This document shows, in pieces, positions 34,627 to 46,561 of a DNA stretch of 64,000 nucleotides. The stretch comes from an uncultured Luteimonas sp. (GTDB lineage: Bacteria > Pseudomonadota > Gammaproteobacteria > Xanthomonadales > Xanthomonadaceae). How positions within the stretch are numbered: position 1 is the first letter of the stretch; every line of letters starts with the position of its first letter. Made by a program: the position numbers and the translations under genes. The DNA lies in NCBI GenBank assembly GCA_934541015.1, contig CAKTDC010000014.1, positions 10,939 to 74,938 of the forward strand. The letters run 5' to 3'. Under the pieces are notes generated by a model that saw only the letters and a list, made by a program, of their open reading frames with translations, had not been told where the DNA came from and ran no database searches.

Positions 34627-35166
34627 ATGACCGCGCAGGATCCGCCGGCAGCCGGCGACGTCCTGCTGCTGCGCGAGATCGCCTTCGAAGATGCCGCCGC
34701 CCTGCTCGCGCGCTGGGGCCTGACCCTGGCGCGCGTCGCCGACGGCGCACCGATCCCCGGCAGCTACTGGGGCGAGCCCGAGGCCGGCCTGGTCGGCGAA
34801 ACCGTGCATGCGCGCGGCGACACCCCCCTGCACTCGCTGCTGCACGAGGCCGCGCACCTGATCGTGCTGCCCCCGGAGCGGCGCCGGCAGGTGCATACCG
34901 ACGCCACCGACTCGGTCGCCGAGGAGGACGCGGTCTGCGTGCTGCAGGCCCTGCTCGGCGACGAGCTGCCCGGCGTCGGCCGGGCGCGGGTCCTGGCCGA
35001 CATGGATGCCTGGGGCTACACCTTCCGCCTCGGCTCGGCCGCGGCGTACTTCGAATCCGACGCCGACGAGGCCTGGCGCTGGCTGCAGCGTGCCGGACTG
35101 GTCGACGGCGAACGCCGCCTGCTGCGCCCCGGCGGCGCACTTGCGGAGCGTCCGGCCAGCGCCTAG
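34627..35166 (+). CDS. Protein of unknown function with HEAAH zinc-binding-like motif
   Basis: The 179-residue product has no signal peptide. Residues 74-82 read LLHEAAHLI, matching HExxH of zincins, and VAEEDAVCVLQALLGDELP (about 98-116) could supply a downstream acidic ligand. It is annotated in related genomes only as a hypothetical protein, as far as I recall. It could be a small metallopeptidase-like protein or a degenerate one. ATG 34627 lies 40 bases after minE, so it may be read with the min operon. It ends 39 bases before the M2 peptidase gene. Confidence 0.65.
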   Translation: MTAQDPPAAGDVLLLREIAFEDAAALLARWGLTLARVADGAPIPGSYWGEPEAGLVGETVHARGDTPLHSLLHEAAHLIVLPPERRRQVHTDATDSVAEEDAVCVLQALLGDELPGVGRARVLADMDAWGYTFRLGSAAAYFESDADEAWRWLQRAGLVDGERRLLRPGGALAERPASA

Positions 35167-35205
35167 CCTGCGCGTTCCGCGCCAGCCGCACTCCAGGACA
35201 GCACC

Positions 35206-37218
35206 ATGTCCCATCGCCATGCCCTGCTTGCGCTCGCCGTCGTGGCGGGCCTCACCCTTGCCTCCTGCACCCGCACCCCGTCGCCCGACGTCTCCGGCAG
35301 CCCGGACCACCCGGCGCCGCCGCGCGACGAAACCGCCGACCAGTTCATCGAGCGGGTCAACGCCGAATACCGCGCGATGTACCCGGAGCTGACATCCGCG
35401 CAGTGGCTCTCGTCCACCTACATCAACGACGACAGCCAGCTGCTGGCCGCCAAGGCCAACGAGAAGTACCTGGGCGCGCTCAACCGCTGGATCGCGCAGT
35501 CGCGCCGCTTCGAGGGGCAGCAGATGTCGCCGGAAACCGCGCGCGCCATCACCCTGCTCAAGCTGCGCACGGCCATGCCCGCGCCCAACGATCCGGCCAA
35601 GCTCGCCGAACTGTCGCAGATCGCCACCCGCATGGAGGCCGCCTACGGCGCCGGCAGCTACTGCCGCCAGCAGGGCGACAGCCAGCAGTGCCGCCAGCTG
35701 GGCGAACTCGAGGACGTGCTGCGCAACAGCCGCGACTACGACGAGCAGCTCGACGCCTGGCAGGGCTGGCACAGCATCGCCCAGCCGATGCGCGGCGACT
35801 ACACCCGCTTCGTCGAACTGGTCAACGAAGGCTCGCGCGACCTGGGCTTCGCCGACGCCGGCGAGATGTGGCGCGCCGGCTACGACATGACGCCGGCCGA
35901 GATCGCGGCCGAGACCGACCGCCTCTGGGGCCAGGTCAAGCCGCTGTACGAACAGCTGCACTGCTACGCCCGCACCCGTCTGGAAGCGCGCTACCCCGGG
36001 CGCGGCTCGGTCGACGGCCTGCTGCCGGCGCACCTGACGGGCAACATGTGGCAGCAGGACTGGGGCAACCTCTGGGACGTGCTGGCGCCGTACGGCGAGG
36101 CCCAGGCCGGCAGCCTGGACGTCTCCGGCGCGCTGGAGCGGCAGTACAGCACCGGGCTCAACGATCTGCTGACGCAGCAGAACGCGATGATCAGCGACAC
36201 CCGCCGCGCCGAGGTCGTGCGTGCCGCCGAGCTCGACATCGCCAACCGCATGACCCGGCGCGCCGAGGATTTCTACCTGTCGCTGGGCATGCCCTCGCTG
36301 CCCGAGAGCTACTGGAAGAAGACCCAGTTCATCAAGCCGCGCGACCGCGACGTGGTCTGCCACGCCAGCGCCTGGGACATGAACATGGGCGGCGCCGACG
36401 GCAAGTCGCCCGACGTGCGCACCAAGATGTGCATCAAGCCGAACGAGGAAGACTTCACCACGATCTACCACGAGCTCGGCCACGTCTATTACTACCTGGC
36501 CTACAACCACCTGCCGCCGCTGTTCCAGGACGGCGCCCACGACGGCTTCCACGAGGCCATCGGCGACACCATCGAACTGGCGATGACGCCGCGCTACCTC
36601 AACTCGATCGGGCTGGTCGGCGAACCGCGCCAGAGCAACGAGGCGCTGATCAACTCGCAGATGCGCACGGCGCTGGCCAAGGTCGCCTTCATGCCCTTCG
36701 GGCTGATGATCGACCGCTGGCGCTGGGGGGTGTTCGACGGCTCGATCACGCCGGAGAACTACAACCGCGCCTGGTGGGACCTCAAGGCGCGCTACCAGGG
36801 CGTGGCGCCGGTGGCGGCCCGCGGCGAGGAGTTCTTCGATCCGGGCGCGAAGTACCACGTGCCCGGCAACACGCCGTACACGCGCTACTTCCTCTCGCAC
36901 GTGCTGCAGTTCCAGTTCTACAAGGCCCTGTGCGACGCTTCCGGCCACCAGGGGCCGCTGTACGAATGCAGCTTCTACGGCAACAAGGCGGCGGGCGAGA
37001 AGTTCTGGACGATGCTCTCCAAGGGCAACAGCCAGCCCTGGCAGCAGACGATGAAGGAGCTGACCGGCGGCGAGCAGATGGACGCCTCGGCGGTGCTCGA
37101 ATACTTCTCGCCGCTGCAGGCATGGCTGCAGCAGCAGAACGAGGGCAGGAGCTGCGGCTGGTCGGTCCCGGCCGCGCAGACTGCCCAGCCGGCAGCGGCC
37201 GGGGAAACAGCAGGCTGA
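35206..37218 (+). CDS. M2 family (ACE-like) peptidyl-dipeptidase lipoprotein
   Basis: The 670-residue product is a bacterial homologue of angiotensin-converting enzyme. A lipobox (LTLASC, Cys near residue 23) anchors it in the envelope. The gluzincin motif HELGH is at about residues 423-427, and the third ligand Glu lies in HEAIGDTIELA (about 451). QFIERVNAEYRAMYP near the N-terminus and a C-terminal QFQFYKALCDASGH match the family. It should release dipeptides from peptide C-termini in the periplasm. Upstream of it is the HEAAH protein; no operon is obvious. Confidence 0.93.
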   Translation: MSHRHALLALAVVAGLTLASCTRTPSPDVSGSPDHPAPPRDETADQFIERVNAEYRAMYPELTSAQWLSSTYINDDSQLLAAKANEKYLGALNRWIAQSRRFEGQQMSPETARAITLLKLRTAMPAPNDPAKLAELSQIATRMEAAYGAGSYCRQQGDSQQCRQLGELEDVLRNSRDYDEQLDAWQGWHSIAQPMRGDYTRFVELVNEGSRDLGFADAGEMWRAGYDMTPAEIAAETDRLWGQVKPLYEQLHCYARTRLEARYPGRGSVDGLLPAHLTGNMWQQDWGNLWDVLAPYGEAQAGSLDVSGALERQYSTGLNDLLTQQNAMISDTRRAEVVRAAELDIANRMTRRAEDFYLSLGMPSLPESYWKKTQFIKPRDRDVVCHASAWDMNMGGADGKSPDVRTKMCIKPNEEDFTTIYHELGHVYYYLAYNHLPPLFQDGAHDGFHEAIGDTIELAMTPRYLNSIGLVGEPRQSNEALINSQMRTALAKVAFMPFGLMIDRWRWGVFDGSITPENYNRAWWDLKARYQGVAPVAARGEEFFDPGAKYHVPGNTPYTRYFLSHVLQFQFYKALCDASGHQGPLYECSFYGNKAAGEKFWTMLSKGNSQPWQQTMKELTGGEQMDASAVLEYFSPLQAWLQQQNEGRSCGWSVPAAQTAQPAAAGETAG

Positions 37219-37514
37219 GAGTCCCGGAGTTTCCCGGATCGTCATCCAACAAGCTCCGGTAAGGCTTCCGGCTCGCCCCTCTCTCGCCACCCCATTGCAG
37301 GAGCGGCGTCAGCGGCGACCGCGCCACTGAAGCCACGCCCGGGAAAGTTGTTCCATCCAGAGCCAAGGCGCCACTGCTCCGCATCGGAAGGACGCCGCGC
37401 CCTGTCGGCCGGGGATTGCTCCCCGGCCCGGGACGACCTGCTGTCCGCAGGCCCCGATCCAGCTCTGCCCTTTCGATTCCCCCGCACTTGGGAGAAGAAC
37501 CTTTTTTCAGCCCC

Positions 37515-38762
37515 TCAGACCTGCTCGGCCGGGCCCAGCGTCGCTGGCGGCGGCATGTCCGGCGGTCGCGGCGCCGGCCGCCGGCTCTCCCAGACCCAGA
37601 ACCCCCAGCCGAGCATGGTGAAGCAGGCGGCCGCGGCCGCCATCAGCAGCCCCGAGTGGCTGACCATGGGCGAGAGCAGGCCGGCGACGGCGGCATTGAG
37701 CACCAGCGAGGTGAAGGCCTGCAGCGACGAGGCCGACCCGCGCTGGCGCGGATACATGTCCAGGATCAGCAGGGTCACGATCGGGAACACCAGGGCGATG
37801 CCGAAGGCGTTGAGCACCATCGGCAGGATCGCCCACGGCACCGCCGGCTCCGTCGCCAGCGCGTGGTAGGCGACGTTGGACAGCACCGCCACGCCGCAGC
37901 AGGCGAAACCGATGGAGGCCAGCCGCTCACCGGGAACGCGCCCGGCCGTCTTCCCCGACAGGTAGGCGCCGACCACCATCCCGCTGATCATCGGAATGAA
38001 GAACCAGCCGAACTGGCGCTCGTTCAGGCGCAGGATGTCCAGCACGAAGGCCGGCGCCGAGGCGATGATCAGGAACAGCGCCGCGAAGTTGAACGCGGCC
38101 GCCGCCGCCAGGCGCTGGAAGCGGCGGTTGAGGAAGATCGCCAGGTAATCGCGCAGGATGTGCCGCGCCGCCACCGGCGTGCGCGCCTGCGGCGGATGGG
38201 TCTCCGGCAGCCAGCGCCAGGTCGACGCCAGCAGCAGCGCCGAGAACAGCACCAGGAACCAGAAGATCAACGGCCAGCGGCCCCAGCCCAGCAGCCAGCC
38301 GCCGATCACCGGCGCCAGCGCCGGGGCGACGCTGAAGATCATCGACACCTGGCTGAGCAGCCGCTGCGCACCGTCGCCGTGCATCACGTCGCGGATCACC
38401 GCCCGCCCGACGATCAGCCCCACCCCGGCCGACAGCCCCTGCAGGGCGCGGAACGCAAGCAGGGTGGACAGGTCGCGCGCCAGCGCGCAGCCAACCGAGG
38501 CGAAGGTGAACACCACCAGCCCGCCCAGGATCACCCGGCGCCGCCCGATCGCGTCCGACAGCGGCCCGTGGACCACGCTCATCAGGGCATAGGCGACCAG
38601 GTAGACGCTGATCGTCTGCTGCATCGCCAGCTTGTCGGCGCCCAGGTCCGCGCCCATTGCCGGGAACGCGGGGAAGATCGTGTCGATCGAGAACGGCCCG
38701 AACATCGCCAGTCCGGCCAGCAGCAGCGACAGCCGCCTCAGGTTCACAGGCGCGTGGGGCAT
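37515..38762 (-). CDS. Bcr/CflA family multidrug efflux MFS transporter
   Basis: The 415-residue protein has 12 membrane helices. The subfamily signature is FGPFSIDTIFPAFPAM (about 21-36) in helix 1. Motif A is GPLSDAIGRRRVILGG (about 66-81) and the family's RALQGLSAGVG is at about 104-114. Members export drugs such as bicyclomycin and sulfonamides; specific substrate unknown. ATG 38762 has an AAGGA ribosome site. The gene is divergent from the glycine riboswitch, the 124-base gap holding the riboswitch promoter. Confidence 0.92.
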   Translation of the reverse strand: MPHAPVNLRRLSLLLAGLAMFGPFSIDTIFPAFPAMGADLGADKLAMQQTISVYLVAYALMSVVHGPLSDAIGRRRVILGGLVVFTFASVGCALARDLSTLLAFRALQGLSAGVGLIVGRAVIRDVMHGDGAQRLLSQVSMIFSVAPALAPVIGGWLLGWGRWPLIFWFLVLFSALLLASTWRWLPETHPPQARTPVAARHILRDYLAIFLNRRFQRLAAAAAFNFAALFLIIASAPAFVLDILRLNERQFGWFFIPMISGMVVGAYLSGKTAGRVPGERLASIGFACCGVAVLSNVAYHALATEPAVPWAILPMVLNAFGIALVFPIVTLLILDMYPRQRGSASSLQAFTSLVLNAAVAGLLSPMVSHSGLLMAAAAACFTMLGWGFWVWESRRPAPRPPDMPPPATLGPAEQV

Positions 38763-38885
38763 CGGAATCCTTTCGGGGAGCGGGCGGCCGCGGCGGGCCG
38801 GGGGGGCGGGCTGCCCTGCGGGCGCGCCGGAGGGCGCGGCGGTCGCCGGGCCGGAACCCCCGCGGGCCCGCGCCATCATCCGCGC

Positions 38886-38891
38886 TATAAT
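38886..38891 (+). promoter_or_regulatory. -10 element for the glycine riboswitch transcript
   Basis: A perfect TATAAT stands out from GC-rich flanks, 12-20 bases before the first aptamer stem. No good -35 hexamer is visible 16-18 bases upstream, so strength may rely on flanking sequence or an activator. Confidence 0.55.
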
Positions 38892-38902
38892 CGCACCCGC
38901 AA

Positions 38903-39106
38903 CCAGGTGGGAGAAGCGGGCGCCCCGGAAGGGTGCGTTCCGCTGCCGAAGGCGCAAACGCCCGTAATCGCTCAGGCCCGATACCACCGCAGCGGCACAA
39001 CTCTGGAGAGACCGACCGGCCTGGCCGGAACCGGCGCCGAAGGGGCACGAAGCAGGCGATCCCCGTCCGCCGGCTTCCAAACTCTCAGGCAAAAGGACAG
39101 AGGGGC
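38903..39106 (+). promoter_or_regulatory. Tandem glycine riboswitch (gcvT-type)
   Basis: Two glycine aptamers lie in tandem. The first spans about 38908-38995 (GGGAGAAG..., then CTGCCGAAGGCGCAAACG and CGCTCAGGC). The second spans about 39001-39106 (CTCTGGAGAGACC..., GCGCCGAAGGGGCACGAAGC, and the closing ACTCTCAGGCAAAAGG with ACAGAGG). The conserved GCCGAAGG-GC and CTCAGGC-AAAAGGACAGAG cores are intact. It precedes gcvP, the usual target; glycine binding turns on glycine cleavage. An inserted repeat element lies between the second aptamer and gcvP. Confidence 0.9.
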
Positions 39107-39130
39107 ACCATCGCCATGGATCGCCCGTAC

Positions 39131-39250
39131 CGTCATTCCAGCGCAAGCTGGAATCCATTTCGACTGTCGCCCTTCAAGCAACGGCAGACGCAAGATGGCC
39201 CCCGGCTTGACCAGCCTTCAGCTGTTGTGAAGCGCTTCGCCGGGATGACG
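39131..39250. repeat. 120-base palindromic repeat element between riboswitch and gcvP
   Basis: The ends are inverted: CGTCATTCCAGCG at 39131-39143 and, on the minus strand, CGTCATCCCGGCG at 39238-39250 (11 of 13 identical). The left end contains a hairpin, TTCCAGC and GCTGGAA around GCAA. This GTCATTCC-type element belongs to the same general class as the repeat inside rlmKL and resembles small MITE-like repeats of proteobacteria. It occupies most of the 190 bases between the riboswitch and gcvP. Confidence 0.75.
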
Positions 39251-39296
39251 ACACCGGAGAATCCTGCGGCGCCCCTCCCTTCCCGGTGCCTCCGCC

Positions 39297-42227
<2,931 letters not shown>

Positions 42228-42259
42228 CGGATCCCTCCCCCGCTGCCGCGGCGCGGGAT

Positions 42260-42286
42260 CCGGAGCCGCCCGGACGGCGGCTCCGG
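42260..42286 (+). terminator. Terminator hairpin after gcvP
   Basis: CCGGAGCCGCC (42260-42270) pairs perfectly with GGCGGCTCCGG (42276-42286) around CGGAC, 33 bases after the gcvP stop. GC-rich and without T-tract, but well placed. Confidence 0.6.
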
Positions 42287-42379
42287 CACCGTCCGGGCGT
42301 GGTCATGAAATCGTCAAACCGTCCCCGGGCGTGCATCCGTGCGCCCTGCCGACGCATTGCGGGGCATTCCTCCACAGCG

Positions 42380-42402
42380 TTGTCCACAGCCGCCGTGGAT
42401 AA
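42380..42402. promoter_or_regulatory. Inverted pair of DnaA-box-like sequences
   Basis: TTGTCCACA (42380-42388, plus strand) and TTATCCACG (minus strand, 42394-42402) differ from the DnaA box TTATCCACA by one base each and face each other over five bases. A third, weaker TCCTCCACA precedes them at 42370. The gap lies between gcvP and the FUSC gene, far from any known replication gene. Confidence 0.35.
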
Positions 42403-42422
42403 CTTGCCGGCGGCTGCCGTCC

Positions 42423-44306
42423 TCAGCCCGACAGCGGCCGCGCGGGTTCGCGCGAAAGCACGTCGTGCAGGTTGCGCAGCTCGCGCTCGAGCAGCGGCGG
42501 CAGCGGTCCGAGCGCGGCCGGCGGCTCCCCCGACCCCGCGGAGTCGGCCAGCATCCGCAGGGCGTCGCGCAGGTGTTCCTCGCCGTCGTCGCCGAACATC
42601 TCTCTCGCGCGCGCCGTGGCGGCGTCCGCGCCCATGTGGTCCAGCGTCCAGCTCGCCGACAGCGAGCGGTAGGCCAGCTGCAGCACCGCGGCCACCGCCG
42701 GCCACTGCCGCTCCGCGATCGCACGCTGCCCGGCCGACGCCGCCATCGCGCTCTCGTAGGCGTCCTCGAGCAGGAAGCCGTGCCGCTGCAGGTCGCGGTG
42801 CGCGGCGCGCGCACCCGCTGTATCCAGTGCGCCGCGTGCCAGGTGGGGCACCAGCGCATCGGCGCAGCGCAGCGTCGCGGCCAGCAGCGGCGGCAGCAGC
42901 GCGGTCGGCCGCGACGGCACCAGGTGGAACACCAGCAGCGCGACCAGGCAGCCCACCGCCGTATCCACGCCGCGCGCGAGCACGTAGCTGCCCGGCGACT
43001 CGACCGGGTGCCCGCCCGAGGCCAGCAGCAGGGCCGCGCTGGTGATGAACACCACGGCGATGGCGTAGTTGCGCATCACCATCATCTCGACCGCGAACTG
43101 CAGCGCCAGCACCGTCAGCGCCAGCCACGCGCCCTGCGGGTACAGCAGGATGATGCTGCCGCCCAGCAGCAGGCCGACCCAGGTGCCGATCAGGCGCTCG
43201 ACCGAGCGCACCAGGGTGCGGTTCCAGTCGAAGCCCTGGTGCAGCATCAGCACCGCCGCGGCCACCGCCCAGTAGGAGCGCTCGAGGTGGAACTGCGCGC
43301 CCAGCCAGCCCGCCAGCAGCGCCGCCACGCCCACGCGCAGGATGACAGTGCGCGAGAGCGCGCCCGGCCGCAGCGCTTCGGCAAGCACCGCCAGCGCGCC
43401 CGGGTGACCCAGCGGCACCACGCCCGGGACCACGCCCGGCGGAAGCTGGTCGGCGTGGACCAGGCCGCGCGACTGCGCCTGCAGCGCGCGCACCTCGTCG
43501 ACGATCCCGGCCGCCGTCGCCTCCCCGCGCGCCGCCGACGAGCTGGCGTCGGCGAACAGCGCGTGCAGCCGGCGGTTGATGGCGCGCAGCGCGGTCAGGC
43601 GGCCACCGGGCGTCGCGCGCTTGGGCTGGTAGCTGACCAGGGTGCTCCAGGCGCCGTGCAGGGCGCGCGCCGCGGCGTGCCCCGCGCGCGACTGCCCGTC
43701 CGTGCCCACCGCCTGCACGTAGGCGGCCACCGCGTCGCCGGCGCGGTGCACGGCGGCCTTTTCGGGGCCGCGGAAGTCGAACAGCGCGCCGGACATGTGC
43801 ATGCACCATGCGAACGCGCCGCCGGAGAGCACCAGCAGCGCGGAATGCAGCGGCCCCCCGGGCGGCGCCTGCATGCCGCTGGCCGCGGCGCAGGCGAGCA
43901 TGAACATGTAGGCGCCCGGCGGGCCGATCTGGAAGGCATTGCCCATCCACGTGGCGACCATCGCGATCACGGCCACGACCACCACCACGGCGACCGCGCC
44001 CTGCGCCGCGGCCGCGATGCCCAGGCCCGCGGCCAGCGCGAACGCGAGCGCGATGGCGGCGAGTTCGCGCGCCCGGTTGAGGTAGGGCCGGTCGCTGCCG
44101 TAGAGCGCGGTGAAGCCGCCGGTGGCCGCCATCATCCCCGCGGAGACGTCGCCGGCCAGCCAGCCGGCGAGGACCGGCACGGCCATGCACACACCGGCGC
44201 GCAGGGCGAAGCGCCAGCGCCCCGGCGGCCCGCTGCGCACGTGGAACATGCCGCGGAGCTGCTGGCGGAAGCCGGGGGGCTGCTGGATGTCGGGCGCGGT
44301 CGGCAC
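42423..44306 (-). CDS. FUSC family (YccS/AaeB-like) membrane transporter
   Basis: The 627-residue protein has two blocks of membrane helices (about residues 30-165 and 335-480) separated by and followed by soluble domains, the layout of the fusaric acid resistance/aromatic acid exporter family. RSYWAVAAAVLMLHQGFDWNRTLVRSVERLIGTWVGLLLGG is the second-block signature; within it VERLIGTWVGLLLG is most typical. It may export aromatic or other organic acids; substrate unknown. ATG at 44306 is preceded by a modest ribosome site. It is adjacent to, not overlapping, the copper-receptor gene transcribed in the same direction 41 bases upstream. Confidence 0.85.
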   Translation of the reverse strand: MPTAPDIQQPPGFRQQLRGMFHVRSGPPGRWRFALRAGVCMAVPVLAGWLAGDVSAGMMAATGGFTALYGSDRPYLNRARELAAIALAFALAAGLGIAAAAQGAVAVVVVVAVIAMVATWMGNAFQIGPPGAYMFMLACAAASGMQAPPGGPLHSALLVLSGGAFAWCMHMSGALFDFRGPEKAAVHRAGDAVAAYVQAVGTDGQSRAGHAAARALHGAWSTLVSYQPKRATPGGRLTALRAINRRLHALFADASSSAARGEATAAGIVDEVRALQAQSRGLVHADQLPPGVVPGVVPLGHPGALAVLAEALRPGALSRTVILRVGVAALLAGWLGAQFHLERSYWAVAAAVLMLHQGFDWNRTLVRSVERLIGTWVGLLLGGSIILLYPQGAWLALTVLALQFAVEMMVMRNYAIAVVFITSAALLLASGGHPVESPGSYVLARGVDTAVGCLVALLVFHLVPSRPTALLPPLLAATLRCADALVPHLARGALDTAGARAAHRDLQRHGFLLEDAYESAMAASAGQRAIAERQWPAVAAVLQLAYRSLSASWTLDHMGADAATARAREMFGDDGEEHLRDALRMLADSAGSGEPPAALGPLPPLLERELRNLHDVLSREPARPLSG

Positions 44307-44347
44307 GCGGGGATTCTAGCCCCCGCGGCCGACTGTTCCGGCCGGAC

Positions 44348-46495
44348 TCAGTAGCTGTAGCCCACGCGCAGCCAGAAGGTCCGGCCGGGCTCGTTGATCC
44401 GCACCGGGTCGGCCGGATAGCCGAAGTCGGCGTTGCCGGCCAGGTTGAGGTGCTCGCTGCAGGCGCGGTCGAACAGGTTGTCGACGCCGGCGGTGAGCTG
44501 CACGCCGCTGGCGAAGCGGTAGCCGGCGTTGAGCGCCAGGGTCCCGAAGCCGGCGCTGGGCCCAATGTCCTGGCCGACCACGTTGCCATAGCCCTCGGCC
44601 ACGCGGTCCTGGCCGTCGACCAGGCGCAGCAGCGCGCCGGCGGACCAGGTGCCGTTGTCCCAGTCGGCGCTGAAGCGCCCCTCCAGCGGCGGCATCTGCG
44701 GCAGCGGGCGGCCGCTGTCGCGGTCCTCGCCGCGCGCGTAGGCCAGGCTGCCGCCGAACTTCCAGTCCTGCGTGGCGCGGTACTCCACGCCCAGCTCGGC
44801 GCCGCGGGTCTCGGCGTCGATGTTCGAGACCATCGACATCGGGCCCATCATCCCGTCCATGTAGTGGAACTGGATGAAGTCGTCGACGCGGCCGGCGTAG
44901 GCCGAGACCCAGGCGCTGAGGCGCTCGCCGCGGTACTGCAGGCCGACGTCGATCTGGGTGGTCTTCTCGGTGTCGAGGCCGGAGAAGGCGTTGACCGCGC
45001 CCATCGGGCCCATGTCGGCGGAGAACAGCTCCCAGTAGTCGGGCATGCGCTCGGTGTGGCCGATGCCGGCGTACCAGCTGAGCCGGCGGTCGACGTCCTG
45101 CTCGAAGCGGACGAAGCCGGCCTTCAGCGTCTCCTCGCGCGACTGGCCCGCGGTCGGGTTCGGCATCGCGTGGCCGCCGTGGCCGTGGCCGCCGGAGAGC
45201 ATCGCGCGCTCGTCGTCCACGCCGGAGCGGTCGACGCGTGCGCCGGCGATCCAGCGGTTGTGCTCGCCCTGGAACCAGGTGCCCTCGGCGAAGACGCCCA
45301 GGTTGTCGAAGCGCGCATCCACCGTCCACGGCAGCGCCAGGTGGGCGTTGCGGCCCATGCCGCCGCGGCGGCGGTGGCGGCTGTCCTGCACGTCGAATCC
45401 GGTGACCAGCTCGAACGACGCGCCGCCCCAGGTGGCCGCCGCGCGCCCGCCCTGCGTGCTGCGCTCGACGTTGGACACCATCGGCATCGGCATCGACCCA
45501 TCGGGGTTGGGATCGCGCAGGCTGTAGTTGTCCATCACGTGGTCGGCGACGTTGTGGTACGCGCTGGCCTCGATCCGCCGCAGATGGTCGCCGACATTGT
45601 CCTTCTCGAAGCGCAGGCTGTAGTTCGTGCGGTCGAACTGGCTGCCGTCCATGCCGCGGGTGGCGTAGCGCGCCTGGCCGTCGCCGATGCCGACGCCGAG
45701 CTCGAGCAGGGTGTCCTCGTCGGGCGTCCAGCCGAGCGCGAAGTCGGCGTTCCACTTCTTCCAGGCCGAGCCGACGCGGTCGCCGTTGCCGTCGTCGTAG
45801 TCGCCGGACTCGGAGCGGTTGGCGCTGATCCGGGCGTAGCCCAGCGGCCTGCCGTAGGTCGCGTCGACCACCTGGTCGTTGCGCCCCCAGCTGCCGCCGA
45901 GCGCGCTGCCGGCGACCTTCCAGGTGGGGTCCGCGTAGTACTCGCGATCGCGCTCGAAGCGCACCGTGCCGGCCGAGGCACCGGGGCCCCAGAGCACTGT
46001 CTGCGGCCCCTTGATGACGACCAGGGCGTCATAGGTTTCCGGCGAGATGTAGGACATCGGATTGTCCATGCGCGAGGGGCAGGCGCCGGGCATGGCGCCG
46101 TCGTTGGTCAGCAGGTTCAGGCGCGAGCCGAACATGCCGCGCAGCACCGGGTCGCCGTTGCTGCCGCCGTTGCGGATGGCGCTGAAGCCGGGGATGGTCT
46201 TGAGGTAGTCGGCGCCGTCGCTGGCGGGCACCGGCTGCCGCGGCAGCCTGGGATCGGTCTCCCAGGTCAGCGCGGAGACCGGCGCGGCAGCGGTGACAAC
46301 CAGCGCGTCGAAGTCGACGGTGCGCGTGGGGTCGGCGGCGCCATCGGGCGCGGCGTGGCCCGCGTGGGCGGCCGCGGCGCGGGCAAGCGCGTTGTCGGCG
46401 GACTCGAGCGCGGCCAGCGGCGGGCTGGCGAGCGCGGCGGCGATCGCGATGAACAGGCAGGAGGAACGGATCGCCGGGCAAGACGGGATCGACAT
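44348..46495 (-). CDS. TonB-dependent copper receptor (OprC/NosA type)
   Basis: The 715-residue outer-membrane receptor has a signal peptide, then a plug domain opening with DALVVTAAAPVSALTWETDPR. The subgroup-specific GGSNGDPVLRGMFGSRLNLL and DNPMSYISPETYDALVVIKGPQTVLWGPG follow (each read in parts); this pattern is that of TonB-copper receptors. It ends in the usual beta-strand (LRVGYSY). Loops are rich in Met and His (GGHGHGGHAMPN, DMGPMGAVN, YMDGMMGPMSM), apt for copper. I chose ATG 46495, preceded by GGAG; ATG 46507 is possible. Proximity to a DUF2946 gene and nirK points to copper supply for nitrite reductase. Confidence 0.92.
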   Translation of the reverse strand: MSIPSCPAIRSSCLFIAIAAALASPPLAALESADNALARAAAAHAGHAAPDGAADPTRTVDFDALVVTAAAPVSALTWETDPRLPRQPVPASDGADYLKTIPGFSAIRNGGSNGDPVLRGMFGSRLNLLTNDGAMPGACPSRMDNPMSYISPETYDALVVIKGPQTVLWGPGASAGTVRFERDREYYADPTWKVAGSALGGSWGRNDQVVDATYGRPLGYARISANRSESGDYDDGNGDRVGSAWKKWNADFALGWTPDEDTLLELGVGIGDGQARYATRGMDGSQFDRTNYSLRFEKDNVGDHLRRIEASAYHNVADHVMDNYSLRDPNPDGSMPMPMVSNVERSTQGGRAAATWGGASFELVTGFDVQDSRHRRRGGMGRNAHLALPWTVDARFDNLGVFAEGTWFQGEHNRWIAGARVDRSGVDDERAMLSGGHGHGGHAMPNPTAGQSREETLKAGFVRFEQDVDRRLSWYAGIGHTERMPDYWELFSADMGPMGAVNAFSGLDTEKTTQIDVGLQYRGERLSAWVSAYAGRVDDFIQFHYMDGMMGPMSMVSNIDAETRGAELGVEYRATQDWKFGGSLAYARGEDRDSGRPLPQMPPLEGRFSADWDNGTWSAGALLRLVDGQDRVAEGYGNVVGQDIGPSAGFGTLALNAGYRFASGVQLTAGVDNLFDRACSEHLNLAGNADFGYPADPVRINEPGRTFWLRVGYSY

Positions 46496-46561
46496 GGGGA
46501 ACTCCATGGGCACGGGGGCTTCGAAGGGGCCGCGCGGCGGTGCTGCGCGGCATTGCGGGAC

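Noticed and set aside
37297..37320. GCAGGAGCGGCGTCAGCGGCG segment resembling a GGAGCGGC-type REP, given here as two parts GCAGGAGCGGC and GTCAGCGGCG
   Set aside because: The two arms do not pair properly (GCGGC against GCGGC), so it is at best a decayed copy. The surrounding 296-base gap after the M2 peptidase shows nothing else.
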